Part shown: positions 34,625 to 42,965 of the stretch, one piece after another | Position numbering within the stretch: position 1 is the stretch's first letter | How the letters are laid out: each line of letters begins with the position of its first letter | NCBI GenBank assembly: GCA_965263485.1 | Contig: CBDHHO010000002.1 | Coordinates: 1-64,000 of the forward strand | Origin: Haliotispira sp965263485 | GTDB taxonomy: Bacteria > Spirochaetota > Spirochaetia > SP-2023 | DNA length: 64,000 nt | Direction: 5' to 3' | Notes under the pieces: generated by a model | The model's database searches: none | Told to the model about the DNA's origin: nothing | Seen by the model: the letters and a program-made list of their open reading frames with translations, nothing else | Position numbers and translations under genes: made by a program

Positions 34625-34796
34625 TTACTATGAGAGTGAGCAAGAGATAAAGCAGCGTGTAATAAATTTTTTACTTTTATATAATTCCCAGTGCCCAACT
34701 CGTAGTCTAAAATATTCTAATCCGATAGAATATATTTGTGAGCGTTTTCGAGAGAAGCTTGAGCTTTTCTACGAGAACCCAAACCACAAGATATAG
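34625..34796 (+). pseudogene. Transposase (integrase-core type) C-terminal scrap
   Basis: About 54 residues: EIKQRVINFLLLYNSQCPTR, SLKYSNPIEYICERF and a stop at 34796. The FxxxYNxxxPxxSLxYxxPxEY pattern is the tail of DDE integrase-core transposases (IS3/IS481 type). The rest has been lost at the IS5-like end. Confidence 0.5.
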
Positions 34797-34834
34797 GGAT
34801 TTAACATATGTTTGATATTCGAAAGAGGGGGCGT

Positions 34835-36226
34835 ATGGATAATCGCAAACAATCGTGTAAATACTCGTGTCCCGTTTCAGCGAAGCCTTTGTTATGTGTA
34901 TGGCTAAGTACATGTGTGCTGGGAATTGTGTTGCTGAGCGTTCCGGATGCCTTTGGCAATCTTGCCAATATGCCAGGCACAGCTGCGCTCTCGGCGCAGG
35001 AAAATTCTGCTGCGATTTCAAAAGGAACTACCGGGAAGCCGGTGGCACGCAATGCTTGGGAAGAAATCTACTACCGCATTGCCAGTGCCTTTTCTCCTAG
35101 CAATCTGATTGAGCTGCTCAAAAGCATGGCGCTGGAATCTGACCAAGCCGGGCTGGCCTCCAGCTACGCGATTATGCTCAAGGACCAGATTTACTTATAT
35201 ACCACTCACAAGATCAAGGACCCGATCTACACCGAACAGGTGCTGCTGCTACTGCTCGATAAAATAACAGAGCTGGCGGACGATGTGACACAGGAAAATC
35301 CTGAAATCGCCAACGTAATCGCCCTGACATTGCTGCCAAGTCTGAATTACGATGCCGTAATGGGCAGCGCAAATTTCGCATTGGGGCGCCTGGGTGCAAG
35401 TGAGTTCAGCAACAATATTATTCGGCAGCTCGAAGAAATCAACAGTATCATAACGATGGATAATGGTGAGGATCAGCTCGATTTGATTTATTCTGCGCTA
35501 GGTTGCCTAAATGCGCTGGCAGAATTTAAAGACCCGGCTGCCTATCCGGTATTGTTCCAAGTCAAACATGGCCCGTTTGCCCGATCGGTTCGCAATAAGG
35601 CAGACGAATTGATGAAAGAGTTGCAAAAGCAAGATAAGGCAGGCATTGAAGAGCAGTTCCTCAATTACACGATGAAGACTCCGAACCTTTCTTACCTGAA
35701 TGCTATCATCGATGGTATCAATAGCGGAGACTACAGCTTCAGCGATGCGACCATTGGCAAGTTAAACTTGGCCCTGCTGACCCGTATGAACGAGTCGACT
35801 TGGCTGGTTCCGCCTTCAGGCGGCGAAAATATCAAATCGGAAGTACTGCGCAAGACAATCGATAAACTCTTGACCCAAGGCTCGGATGGCAGTGAACCAG
35901 AAGCCACGGAACAGCTGCGCCAGACCTATTTTGATTCCGATAATATGAACATTAAACTGCTGGCTCTGCAAGTCATTGGCCGCCTGAAAACACCTGAGGG
36001 TATTGCATTTTTGCAGGATGAAATCTCCAAGATAAACATGCAACAGCGCTCCGGTTCCATCAACTACACCGATGAACGCATCCTGCGTCAATTGATGTAT
36101 TCGTTGCACGTGTCCAAAGACACCAGCCCCGAGACGATGGCAGCTCTGCGTGATGTTTCTCTGGCTCCCTATTCTTGGGCAATCCGTCAGGTCGCCTTGG
36201 ATATGATCGAAGCCGGTGGCTTCTGA
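34835..36226 (+). CDS. Exported HEAT-like repeat protein
   Basis: 463 residues from the ATG at 34835, which has GAGGGG upstream; an in-frame ATG at 34808 is the alternative. A hydrophobic segment near residues 18-38 (LCVWLSTCVLGIVLLSVPDAF) acts as signal peptide or anchor. The mature part is all helical with loose repeats (NAWEEIYYRIASAF, IVLQ-type helices, YSALGCLNALAEFKDPAAYP, LLALQVIGRLKTPEGIAFLQ), reminiscent of HEAT or armadillo scaffolds. It lies 48 bp before dut and may be co-transcribed. Function unknown. Confidence 0.7.
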   Translation: MDNRKQSCKYSCPVSAKPLLCVWLSTCVLGIVLLSVPDAFGNLANMPGTAALSAQENSAAISKGTTGKPVARNAWEEIYYRIASAFSPSNLIELLKSMALESDQAGLASSYAIMLKDQIYLYTTHKIKDPIYTEQVLLLLLDKITELADDVTQENPEIANVIALTLLPSLNYDAVMGSANFALGRLGASEFSNNIIRQLEEINSIITMDNGEDQLDLIYSALGCLNALAEFKDPAAYPVLFQVKHGPFARSVRNKADELMKELQKQDKAGIEEQFLNYTMKTPNLSYLNAIIDGINSGDYSFSDATIGKLNLALLTRMNESTWLVPPSGGENIKSEVLRKTIDKLLTQGSDGSEPEATEQLRQTYFDSDNMNIKLLALQVIGRLKTPEGIAFLQDEISKINMQQRSGSINYTDERILRQLMYSLHVSKDTSPETMAALRDVSLAPYSWAIRQVALDMIEAGGF

Positions 36227-36274
36227 GTGGCAGGGTAATGCAGCAGCGGAGTCCCGGCAAGTCAAGCGAATAAA

Positions 36275-36754
36275 ATGTCCGCATTGAATTCTGGATTGTC
36301 GATACAGTGCCGGCTGTTGGCGCACGGCGCGGACCTGTCTCTGCCAAGCTATGCCAGCGTTCTGGCCGCAGGAGCTGATCTGCGTGCTGCCCTGCACGGT
36401 TCCCCTCACCACGGCAGCCTGACCGTGGTGAGGGGAAGCTACTGTAAGGTGCCCACCGCCTTGCAAATAGTCCTGCCACCAGGCTATGAAGGCCAGGTTC
36501 GGTCCCGTTCCGGTCTGGCGTCCAAATACGGTGTTACCGTATTAAATGGCCCCGGTACCATTGATGCCGACTATCGCGGTGAGATTCAGGTACTGCTGAT
36601 CAACTTCGGGCCACAGGATTTTCTGATCCGGCACGGTGATCGGATCGCCCAATTGGTAGTGGCTCCCGTACTGCAAATACAGTTTGAGGCCGCTGCGCAA
36701 TTACCCGATAGCGAGCGCGGTGTGGGAGGCTTCGGTTCTTCGGGCCTGCGCTGA
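36275..36754 (+). CDS. dut: dUTP diphosphatase
   Basis: 159 residues, trimeric dUTPase. The five motifs are in order: AGADLRAAL (1), RSRSGLASKYGV (2), LNGPGTIDADYRGEI with catalytic Asp (3), RHGDRIAQLVVAPV (4) and RGVGGFGSSG (5). Hydrolyses dUTP to dUMP and PPi to keep uracil out of DNA and to feed dTMP synthesis. Slightly long because of a loop insert (HGSPHHGSLTVVRG). Confidence 0.95.
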   Translation: MSALNSGLSIQCRLLAHGADLSLPSYASVLAAGADLRAALHGSPHHGSLTVVRGSYCKVPTALQIVLPPGYEGQVRSRSGLASKYGVTVLNGPGTIDADYRGEIQVLLINFGPQDFLIRHGDRIAQLVVAPVLQIQFEAAAQLPDSERGVGGFGSSGLR

Positions 36755-36808
36755 CTATGAGGGAATGGGGATCGGATCACATGGGCCGGGTTCCAAGAAT
36801 GATAGTTC

Positions 36809-38071
36809 ATGGGGGGGGCTGTGAGTAAAGCACCACAGTGCAAAGCTTGCACGACCCGGCTGCAGCGCCCCTCCTTTCCCTATTTATTTATTACCGCTGC
36901 TGTCTTGCCGCTGCTTTGGTTCCAGTGTCAGAATTCCCCAAAGCTGAGTATCCGCTGGAAAATCGACCGTCTGCGGCCCGACAACCGCATAATCCAAGCT
37001 GAACAATTCTACAAAGAAGACGATAGAAAATGGGCACTGTACGCCTGGAACAACACCAGCCTCAAAGACCTCACGACTGATGAGAGCCGCGAGAGCTACC
37101 GGCTGTTGAAGACTTGGTTGTTCAGCGAGACCCTGAAAGTAGAAAATCTTGACTTGGCTGAAATGCAGGTCGCGGCCATGTACTTGGACTTTGACGATTT
37201 GTGGCTGGGCACTTGGAACGGCGGCATCTACCGTCTGAGCCTCAGCAGTGGTGAACACTACGCCTTGGCCAAAGACACCCCATCGCTGGTACCCAAGGTG
37301 GTCTACCGCATTCGCAAGAGTGGCAATGCGTTCTGGTTTGCCATGTATCAAGGGCTGCGCTTCTACAATTACCATACCGGGAGCAGCGGCTGGTTACAGA
37401 TGCCCGGAGTGACCGGGGCGGTAAGCGACTTTCTGGAAAGTTCCGAGGGACTTTTTGTGGCCTCACTGACACACGGAGCTTGGCAACGCACTGCTTCCGG
37501 TGATATTTTCCCGCTGAGCATAGCAGGGAGTTCGGACGGGCTCAGCGTGGCCACACCGGTGGCGGCCTTGGAATACCAAGAAAATCTGGGTCTGATCTTG
37601 GGCTCAGTCGGGAAGGGTGCCCTGCGCTGGAAAAACGGTGTAATGGAGTCGCTGGAAAATATCGAGCCGATATTCAGCCTCCTGAAAAACGTCAACCATA
37701 TTGTCGATGATGGAACTTCACTGTGGTTTGCCAGTTCGGGCGAGGGTCTGTTCCGCTGGGACTACCGCAACAACCGCGCCTACCAAATTTCTGCCGAGGA
37801 TTCCCTGCTGCGCAGCAACCGCATCAGTGCGCTGTTGTACAGCAGCGATTGGATCTTTGTCGGCGATGAACAGGGCGGTCTGGTCGGCTATCACCTGCCG
37901 GACCAGAAATGGTACATGTGGGACAGCGGCAGGAGGCTGGAGTTTGGTAGTATCAGCTCTCTGGCCTACCGCAACGGACAGCTGTTTTATAGCACACTGG
38001 CGGGCGGGGTACGCCAGATACACTGGTTGAAATATTTATTCGCCTTGAAAGAAAAGGATGGGAATTTCTGA
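36809..38071 (+). CDS. Exported beta-propeller-like protein with poly-G start
   Basis: 420 residues. Residues about 25-45 form a signal peptide with a possible lipobox (LPLLWFQCQNS). The rest repeats a Trp/Gly pattern every 40-50 residues (DDLWLGTWNGGIYRLSLSSG, GNAFWFAMYQGLRFYNYHTG, TSLWFASSGEGLFRWDYRNN), like the two-component-regulator propeller or YVTN-type beta-propellers. Probably a cell-envelope sensor or scaffold. The ATG is followed at once by G, giving an eight-G tract (36811-36818); one extra G would put ATG into a frame that stops after five codons. A GTG at 36821 is the alternative start, with the tract then in the RBS position. Confidence 0.6.
   Translation: MGGAVSKAPQCKACTTRLQRPSFPYLFITAAVLPLLWFQCQNSPKLSIRWKIDRLRPDNRIIQAEQFYKEDDRKWALYAWNNTSLKDLTTDESRESYRLLKTWLFSETLKVENLDLAEMQVAAMYLDFDDLWLGTWNGGIYRLSLSSGEHYALAKDTPSLVPKVVYRIRKSGNAFWFAMYQGLRFYNYHTGSSGWLQMPGVTGAVSDFLESSEGLFVASLTHGAWQRTASGDIFPLSIAGSSDGLSVATPVAALEYQENLGLILGSVGKGALRWKNGVMESLENIEPIFSLLKNVNHIVDDGTSLWFASSGEGLFRWDYRNNRAYQISAEDSLLRSNRISALLYSSDWIFVGDEQGGLVGYHLPDQKWYMWDSGRRLEFGSISSLAYRNGQLFYSTLAGGVRQIHWLKYLFALKEKDGNF
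36811..36818 (+). repeat. Poly-G(8) tract at a start codon
   Basis: ATG followed by seven more G, then CTGTGAG. Length change would switch translation from ATG or alter ribosome binding for the downstream GTG. Confidence 0.6.
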
Positions 38072-38096
38072 TTTTTAGAAGATGCCCAGAGGGTTC

Positions 38097-38879
38097 CTAT
38101 AAAAAAAACAGAGGCATTATCCAGAAAGGCGAAACGTAAAATGGATCGCGATACGGATAATATTCTTCGATTTCGACCACTTCATAGTCATCATCGTCAT
38201 TCGGGTCGGATTTATCTTGTTCGCGCTGCCACTGTTGCAGTTTTTGCTCGTGTTCCAGCAGCTGAATCATCAGTTCTGAGCCTTGGCGGATCAGTCTCAT
38301 CAGGCTCTGTTCGCCGCCGAGGTCTCTTTCAGTCAAGGCATTGCGGCAAATATCGCGGATCTCGTCCCAGACCGAACCTAAAATCAAGTCAAACTGCCAG
38401 CCCGTTTCATCTGCCCCAAACAGCCCCTCGTTGAGGAAGCTCATAAACACAATTTCATGGGCATCCAGCTTTTTCAGGCGAGCCACGGCGATGCGCAAGT
38501 CGGACCAACGCTCATCGTCTAGGTATTCGCACCAAGCCTCATCGCTCTCAAAATCGAAGTATTTGGCAAAGGCAAATTCCTTTTTATCCAAGTCTACCGC
38601 GCTAAAAATATCATATATCCGAAGGTATTCCTTGTAGCGGCTGTAGAAGCGTTGCAATACTTCTTCGCCATGTTCACCGAGTCGGTAAGATCCGTCTTGA
38701 ATGCCGATGTAATTCTTGCTGTGCAGCTGCTCCAACAGGGGCTCAATAAATTCATAATTCTCGTCCAGAATAATCGGGATTTGAGCGCCCTCGTCCATCT
38801 GATGCAACAGGTAGATCGAAGCAAAGGTGTTAGCCTTTGTCTCGTTCCATTCCTGGGCCTCGATATCAAGTCCGGACAT
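38097..38879 (-). CDS. Conserved hypothetical acidic protein in DUF350 cluster
   Basis: 260 residues from the ATG at 38879, with GGAGG eight bases upstream (an upstream ATG at 38981 overlaps the DUF350 gene and is unlikely). The body is acidic and helical (YIGIQDGSYRLGEHGEEVLQ and WSDLRIAVARLKKLDAHEIV). The first part reads like a winged-helix-type domain. The tail is Asp/Glu/Tyr-rich (DPNDDDDYEVVEIEEYYPYR). No signal peptide. Third gene of the cluster after the Gly/Ser-rich protein and the DUF350 protein. No family recognised. Confidence 0.6.
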   Translation of the reverse strand: MSGLDIEAQEWNETKANTFASIYLLHQMDEGAQIPIILDENYEFIEPLLEQLHSKNYIGIQDGSYRLGEHGEEVLQRFYSRYKEYLRIYDIFSAVDLDKKEFAFAKYFDFESDEAWCEYLDDERWSDLRIAVARLKKLDAHEIVFMSFLNEGLFGADETGWQFDLILGSVWDEIRDICRNALTERDLGGEQSLMRLIRQGSELMIQLLEHEQKLQQWQREQDKSDPNDDDDYEVVEIEEYYPYRDPFYVSPFWIMPLFFL

Positions 38880-38949
38880 AGCGAAAACCTCCAACGCAAG
38901 CATCGCCCAAGCGCAACGAGCAATCACGCATAAAACAGCAGGAGGCAGT

Positions 38950-39951
38950 CTAGGCAAAATAAAAGGAAAACGCAATAACACTGATGCCGCTGATCCCCAA
39001 CAGCAGGACGCCTTCGATCAGAGCAGCTCCCCAGTTGCCATCCTGGGCTATTTCTCTGCGCAGTGATACTTTTGGGAAAAATAGTTGGTCGATCAGGAAA
39101 TGCAGCAACCCCAGATAGAGAATGCTTAACACAATGGCCAGCAGGTAGCCGTAAAACGAGAAGAAATTGGCAATATAACCAGCCAATAACAAAGCAAAAC
39201 TGAGCAGGCTGAAGGCAAAACTGATTGCGGCGGCCGAATTCTGACGACCAATTTCACGCTGGAAATCCCAGGAAAAATTGCGAGCCTTGCGGCGCAGTGA
39301 AATAAACACCCGACTATAAAGTATCTGGGCCAGCTGTCCCAGCACAAAATAAAATATTGTCAGCAGCAAGTCGATGATCAGACTGGGGCTGCCTCCCTGC
39401 ATCACGGCATAGATCAGCAAAGCCGAGGCCAGATAGCTGGCGCCTTCGGCAATCCCGGCAGCCAGATTTCGCTGACCTACGATCTGCTGATAGTTGTCAA
39501 ACTGAGAAAGAATAAAGCGGTTGTTAAGTCCTTGGGCCAGCAGCAGCAGACAGATGCCGATGGCACCCCAGAGAAAAGTGTCGCCCAAGCTATAGAGCAG
39601 ATAGCGCCAGTAAGGCAGTGCGGCGTTGAGCTCGGCGGAGTCGCTGTTATAGACCCCGGCAATTACAATCACCAGCCCGCCACAGTAACTGGCGAATGAG
39701 AGCGAAAGGGCTTTGTTGTCGCTGGTGGTAAGGACTTCAGACAGCGAAAAGGGAGTGACTAGGTCGTAGATGTAGCGGCCCAGCAGCAGCAGGATGAACA
39801 CCAGCAGTACTTGCAGAATCAATTCGGGATTGGCCAGAGTCCACAGCCAGTCGGGCCAGTCGGGCCCGGCAATCGTTTCGCCCGACTCAAATGGTCTCAG
39901 AGAAAATATATTGCCCGCAATGTTTCGCAAGTTCTGTAATAGGTCAGCCAT
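38950..39951 (-). CDS. DUF350-type membrane protein (two fused copies)
   Basis: 333 residues from the ATG at 39951, preceded by AGGAGG. About eight transmembrane helices. The block LAAGIAEGASYLASALLIYA (about 180-200) and again REIGRQNSAAAISFAFSLLS are the DUF350 signature (N-x-A-x-A-x-x-x-G motif), so it is a tandem DUF350 protein of the YjfL type. DUF350 genes often sit with DUF4178, SPFH or aminopropyl-transferase genes; here the partners are an acidic cytosolic protein and an EF-hand-like exported protein. Confidence 0.75.
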   Translation of the reverse strand: MADLLQNLRNIAGNIFSLRPFESGETIAGPDWPDWLWTLANPELILQVLLVFILLLLGRYIYDLVTPFSLSEVLTTSDNKALSLSFASYCGGLVIVIAGVYNSDSAELNAALPYWRYLLYSLGDTFLWGAIGICLLLLAQGLNNRFILSQFDNYQQIVGQRNLAAGIAEGASYLASALLIYAVMQGGSPSLIIDLLLTIFYFVLGQLAQILYSRVFISLRRKARNFSWDFQREIGRQNSAAAISFAFSLLSFALLLAGYIANFFSFYGYLLAIVLSILYLGLLHFLIDQLFFPKVSLRREIAQDGNWGAALIEGVLLLGISGISVIAFSFYFA

Positions 39952-40019
39952 AAAACCTCCTGAAATTTTCTGCATTCCCTGCATGTCGGCCCTGGTGTCC
40001 CAAATATAGGAAGGCGCGG

Positions 40020-40865
40020 CTACTTGCCACCGCCGAAGCTGCTCCCACTGCGGAAGCTGGAAGGACGCCGGATGCTGCTGTTGCTGCTGCGGAAGCTGCG
40101 TTGGCTGCGGCTAGGATTACTGAGCGAACTGCGCCGCGCCACGGAGTTGGCCTGGGCCTTGGGCGAACTGGCCTTAGGCTGAAACCGGGGCTTGCTACTC
40201 TTCTGAAAAGCAGTGGTGCTGCCGGCACTCTTGGCGCTACTGGCCCGGTTGCGATACTGGCTACCGCTGACGCTGCGATACCCCCTTCCGTAGTAAGTCG
40301 GGTAATAACCCCAGGAAAACGGCGAATAGTAGGGCATATGGGGGCGGAACAGCCAAGCAAGCAGGAGCATGTCACCCAGCCCGACGCGAGAATGGTAGTA
40401 GTAATTGGGGCCGTACAGGGCCTGGTTCCCTTGGACCTGTACATTAGCTTGCTCTGCTTTCGCATCCTGCTGGATGCGGATGGTGGCAATTTCCTGCTCT
40501 TCTCCGGCGGCAATCTCGGTGCTGAGAGCAAATCCGCGCTCGTTGCCGGAACCAAATTCTGTCACGGAAATAAAGTCGACCACACCGTCCTGATTCAGGT
40601 CCAAGTTGTTGATGCCGTTTTCCTGATTCAGCAAGCGCTCCAGCCCTGCCGCATCCTGAGCCTGTCCCAACAGGGCACCCACGGCTTCCAAGTCGAGGCC
40701 GTCTGCCGCCGCAGTGCTGCCGGGCGTCACAATGACATTGGTAGTACCGCTTCCGGCCAGGGAACCACCCGAGAAGGACTTCTCGGTCAGGCACGAACGC
40801 ATTTGCATGATGATGACCAGGATGACCAAGATCAAAATCAGCAGATTGATATTAAATTTTGCCAT
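40020..40865 (-). CDS. Membrane-anchored Ser/Gly-rich protein with EF-hand-like loop
   Basis: 281 residues. An N-terminal anchor (INLLILILVILVIIMQM) is followed by a linker and a calcium-binding-like loop DLNQDGVVDFISVTEF (about 93-108). Tyr-rich (GPNYYYHSRVGL, HMPYYSPFSWGYYPTYYGRG) and Ser/Arg-rich tails follow (SNPSRSQRSFRSSNSS). Low-complexity C-terminus suggests an extended envelope region. First gene of the DUF350 cluster. RBS AAGGA is upstream of ATG. No family. Confidence 0.6.
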   Translation of the reverse strand: MAKFNINLLILILVILVIIMQMRSCLTEKSFSGGSLAGSGTTNVIVTPGSTAAADGLDLEAVGALLGQAQDAAGLERLLNQENGINNLDLNQDGVVDFISVTEFGSGNERGFALSTEIAAGEEQEIATIRIQQDAKAEQANVQVQGNQALYGPNYYYHSRVGLGDMLLLAWLFRPHMPYYSPFSWGYYPTYYGRGYRSVSGSQYRNRASSAKSAGSTTAFQKSSKPRFQPKASSPKAQANSVARRSSLSNPSRSQRSFRSSNSSIRRPSSFRSGSSFGGGK

Positions 40866-40877
40866 GATACTTCCTTA

Positions 40878-40896
40878 GAGAACCTCTAAAATGCGC
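40878..40896. repeat. IS5-like terminal repeat, left-end form
   Basis: gagaacctctaaaatgcgc. A second left form, ggggacctctaaaaa, lies in the same direction at 41166-41180; the 270 bp between them hold no gene, only degenerate GC-rich repeat sequence. Confidence 0.5.
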
Positions 40897-41165
40897 TTTT
40901 GTCTGTTCGCCAAGCTATTTGGGAGAAAGCGAGGCCGCTCCAGCCCGGCATCAAGCCCCTGTTTCGCGCAGCCCAAGCCCGACCTTCCCTTCAAGCAAAA
41001 AGCCTGCATCCTCTCCCGACAAAGCGGTTCGTTTCAAAAGAGCGAGCAAGAACGCAGAATGGAATTTGTCAAGGCACCCGTTATATCAAAATATAACAGC
41101 GTTTTCAAGATCGCTGGATCAAGCTGCTTGTAACAAATTCTGCGGAAATATAAGTATCACTATAT

Positions 41166-41180
41166 GGGGACCTCTAAAAA
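41166..41180. repeat. IS5-like terminal repeat, left-end form
   Basis: ggggacctctaaaaa, about 85 bp beyond the 3' end of the Ala-rich lipoprotein gene (stop at 41265). Confidence 0.5.
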
Positions 41181-41264
41181 TTTCTGTGGCGTCGGGCGGC
41201 TTAATGATGCTGCCGCCTTTTGCGGGCGATCAGCACAGGAAAAGGCGCCCCTTGCAGGAAGCAA

Positions 41265-42896
41265 TCACTTGGCAGCCTGAATCGCGGCCTGAATCGCGGT
41301 CTCGATGGCGGGCTTGTCAGCCAGAGTTACAGGCCCAAGGGCTCCGCGAAGGGTCTTGGCAGCCTCCCCGGGTTCAGCACCGCTTCCCACAGCATTCTGA
41401 ATAACGGCCTGAATCGCGGCTTTAACAGCCGCATCCATAGCACCGCCAGTGACAAGAGCAACGACAATATCGGCGGGCCTGCCAAACCTACGCCGGATAG
41501 GGTCAAACTTAGACTGGACACGAATAGCAGCTTCAGAAACAGCAGCCTCTATAACAATAGCCTCAGCACCAGCCTTGGCAAGAACAAGGACAACGGAAGT
41601 GGGATCAATATCAGCCATGTCAGCGGCAAAAACAGCGGCCTTGGCGGCGGTTGCAGTAACCGAGGGAGCAACATTGGCTTTGGCAAAGGCAACGGCAATA
41701 TCCCCGGGTGCAGCACCGGCCTTAACAGCAGCCATAACGGCAGCGGAAGGGGCAGCTTCTACAGCCACCCAGGTATCACCTCCGGCTTGAGCAAGTTGAG
41801 TGGCAGCAGCAACAGGCTTGGTGCCGGCCTGAACAGCGGCCTCAACAGCGCTCACAACAGCGGCCCGGGCCGCACTATCGACAAGGGAAGGATCAACACC
41901 CTCCCGGGCAAGTTTTGCAGCGACAACGGCGGGCTCGGCACCAGCAGCGGCTTTAGCAGCGGCCTCAGCAATGCCATGAGCATAGTCATCGGGGAAACCA
42001 GCATCGTGGAGGGCAATGACTACAGCGGCGGGCTCGGCCGCTGTTTCGGCAGCGGCCTCAGCAATGGCCCCAACAACAGAGGGGGGCATACCGACACTGA
42101 AAAAATAAACGGCAAGACTCTTGTGTTCAACACCGTCCTGAACAGCAGCCTGAACAATGGCTTTCGCAGCGGGCCCGAGCTTGGGCGGGTGGACAGAGGT
42201 TTTGCCAAGAGCAAGGGCAAGTTCTTTGTACTTAGCACCGGCTCCAATAGCTTTAGTAACAGCTTGCTCAATATCTTCGGCACTGGAATTTTCGCTTTTG
42301 GCCACCTCAACGATGGCCTCAGCTTCGGGCCTGAGAGTGATAAATCTTGGCAAATCGGATTTTTTCGCCCAGCCGTCATTCGCATTCAGAGCTCTGCGGA
42401 GCCGGTCATCGGGGATATAGATCAGCTCGCCGCTCGTCAGCAGTACTTGGTAACTCGGCTGCCTATGCCCAGCTTCGTGGTCGTCTTCGTGGTCATCTTC
42501 GTCTCCATCTTCGTGATCGATACTGTAGTGCACGGGTTCACGGAAGTCATTGGCTGTGATGCCGGAGACTTGGGGCTTGCCATCGACGGTAACACTGCCC
42601 AAGAACTTGAAGCTGGCAATCAGTTTGTCCTGTGTGGCCTTCAGCGCAGCGAGCTGCCCGGCGGGAATCTCCACCCAAATAAGAGAGTCTTCAATTTTGC
42701 CGATGAGGTCGCCCTTCAGGGACGGGTTCCTGCTTTGCAGAAAATCAAATCCCGACGTAGAGAGCTTGTCTTCCGGGTCTTTCCCGGCAACGGGGTCTTT
42801 CCCGGCAACGGGCAGTTTGCAGGCAATTAACAGCAACAAAGACAAAACTACTGTCGCGATACCGGGGGCCTTTTGTTGTCGAAGTATTTTGTGCAT
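41265..42896 (-). CDS. Modular lipoprotein A: beta module plus Ala-rich helical repeats
   Basis: 543 residues. Lipoprotein signal with LLLLIACKLP (Cys about 26), so anchored in a membrane, probably outer. Residues about 48-175 form the module shared with lipoproteins B and C (FDFLQSRNPSLKGDLIGKI, VEIPAGQLAALKATQD, GSVTVDGKPQVSGITANDF, YQVLLTSGELIYIPD, NANDGWA); it resembles DUF5018-like Ig folds of bacterial surface proteins. A His/Asp/Glu-rich insert (DHEDGDEDDHEDDHEAGH) interrupts it. Residues about 200-543 are a large Ala-rich array of about 38-residue helical repeats with AxAGxxPxxVAxxLAxAG cores. Starts 69 bp after the stop of lipoprotein B. Confidence 0.75.
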   Translation of the reverse strand: MHKILRQQKAPGIATVVLSLLLLIACKLPVAGKDPVAGKDPEDKLSTSGFDFLQSRNPSLKGDLIGKIEDSLIWVEIPAGQLAALKATQDKLIASFKFLGSVTVDGKPQVSGITANDFREPVHYSIDHEDGDEDDHEDDHEAGHRQPSYQVLLTSGELIYIPDDRLRRALNANDGWAKKSDLPRFITLRPEAEAIVEVAKSENSSAEDIEQAVTKAIGAGAKYKELALALGKTSVHPPKLGPAAKAIVQAAVQDGVEHKSLAVYFFSVGMPPSVVGAIAEAAAETAAEPAAVVIALHDAGFPDDYAHGIAEAAAKAAAGAEPAVVAAKLAREGVDPSLVDSAARAAVVSAVEAAVQAGTKPVAAATQLAQAGGDTWVAVEAAPSAAVMAAVKAGAAPGDIAVAFAKANVAPSVTATAAKAAVFAADMADIDPTSVVLVLAKAGAEAIVIEAAVSEAAIRVQSKFDPIRRRFGRPADIVVALVTGGAMDAAVKAAIQAVIQNAVGSGAEPGEAAKTLRGALGPVTLADKPAIETAIQAAIQAAK

Positions 42897-42965
42897 AGGT
42901 TCTACCCTTTGTGCGCATCACATGCCAGAACAAGACGCTCCAAGGCCCTACTATTGTAAGGACAA

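Larger units (their letters stand above)
33750..34807. other. Repeat-rich intergenic region
   Basis: Lipoprotein promoter region (33750-33800), a tandem array of GC-rich hairpin repeats (33944-34490), an IS5-like right end (34608-34623) and a transposase C-terminal scrap (34625-34796). Long open frames across the array are artefacts of its GC-rich periodicity. Confidence 0.6.

Noticed and set aside
38880..38981. Upstream start for the acidic hypothetical protein
   Set aside because: It would overlap the DUF350 gene and lacks an RBS, while the ATG at 38879 has GGAGG at the proper distance.
41220..42830. 536-codon plus-strand open frame opposite lipoprotein A
   Set aside because: Low-complexity Ser/Asn/Gly translation that mirrors the Ala codons of the real minus-strand gene, which has a signal peptide and shared module.
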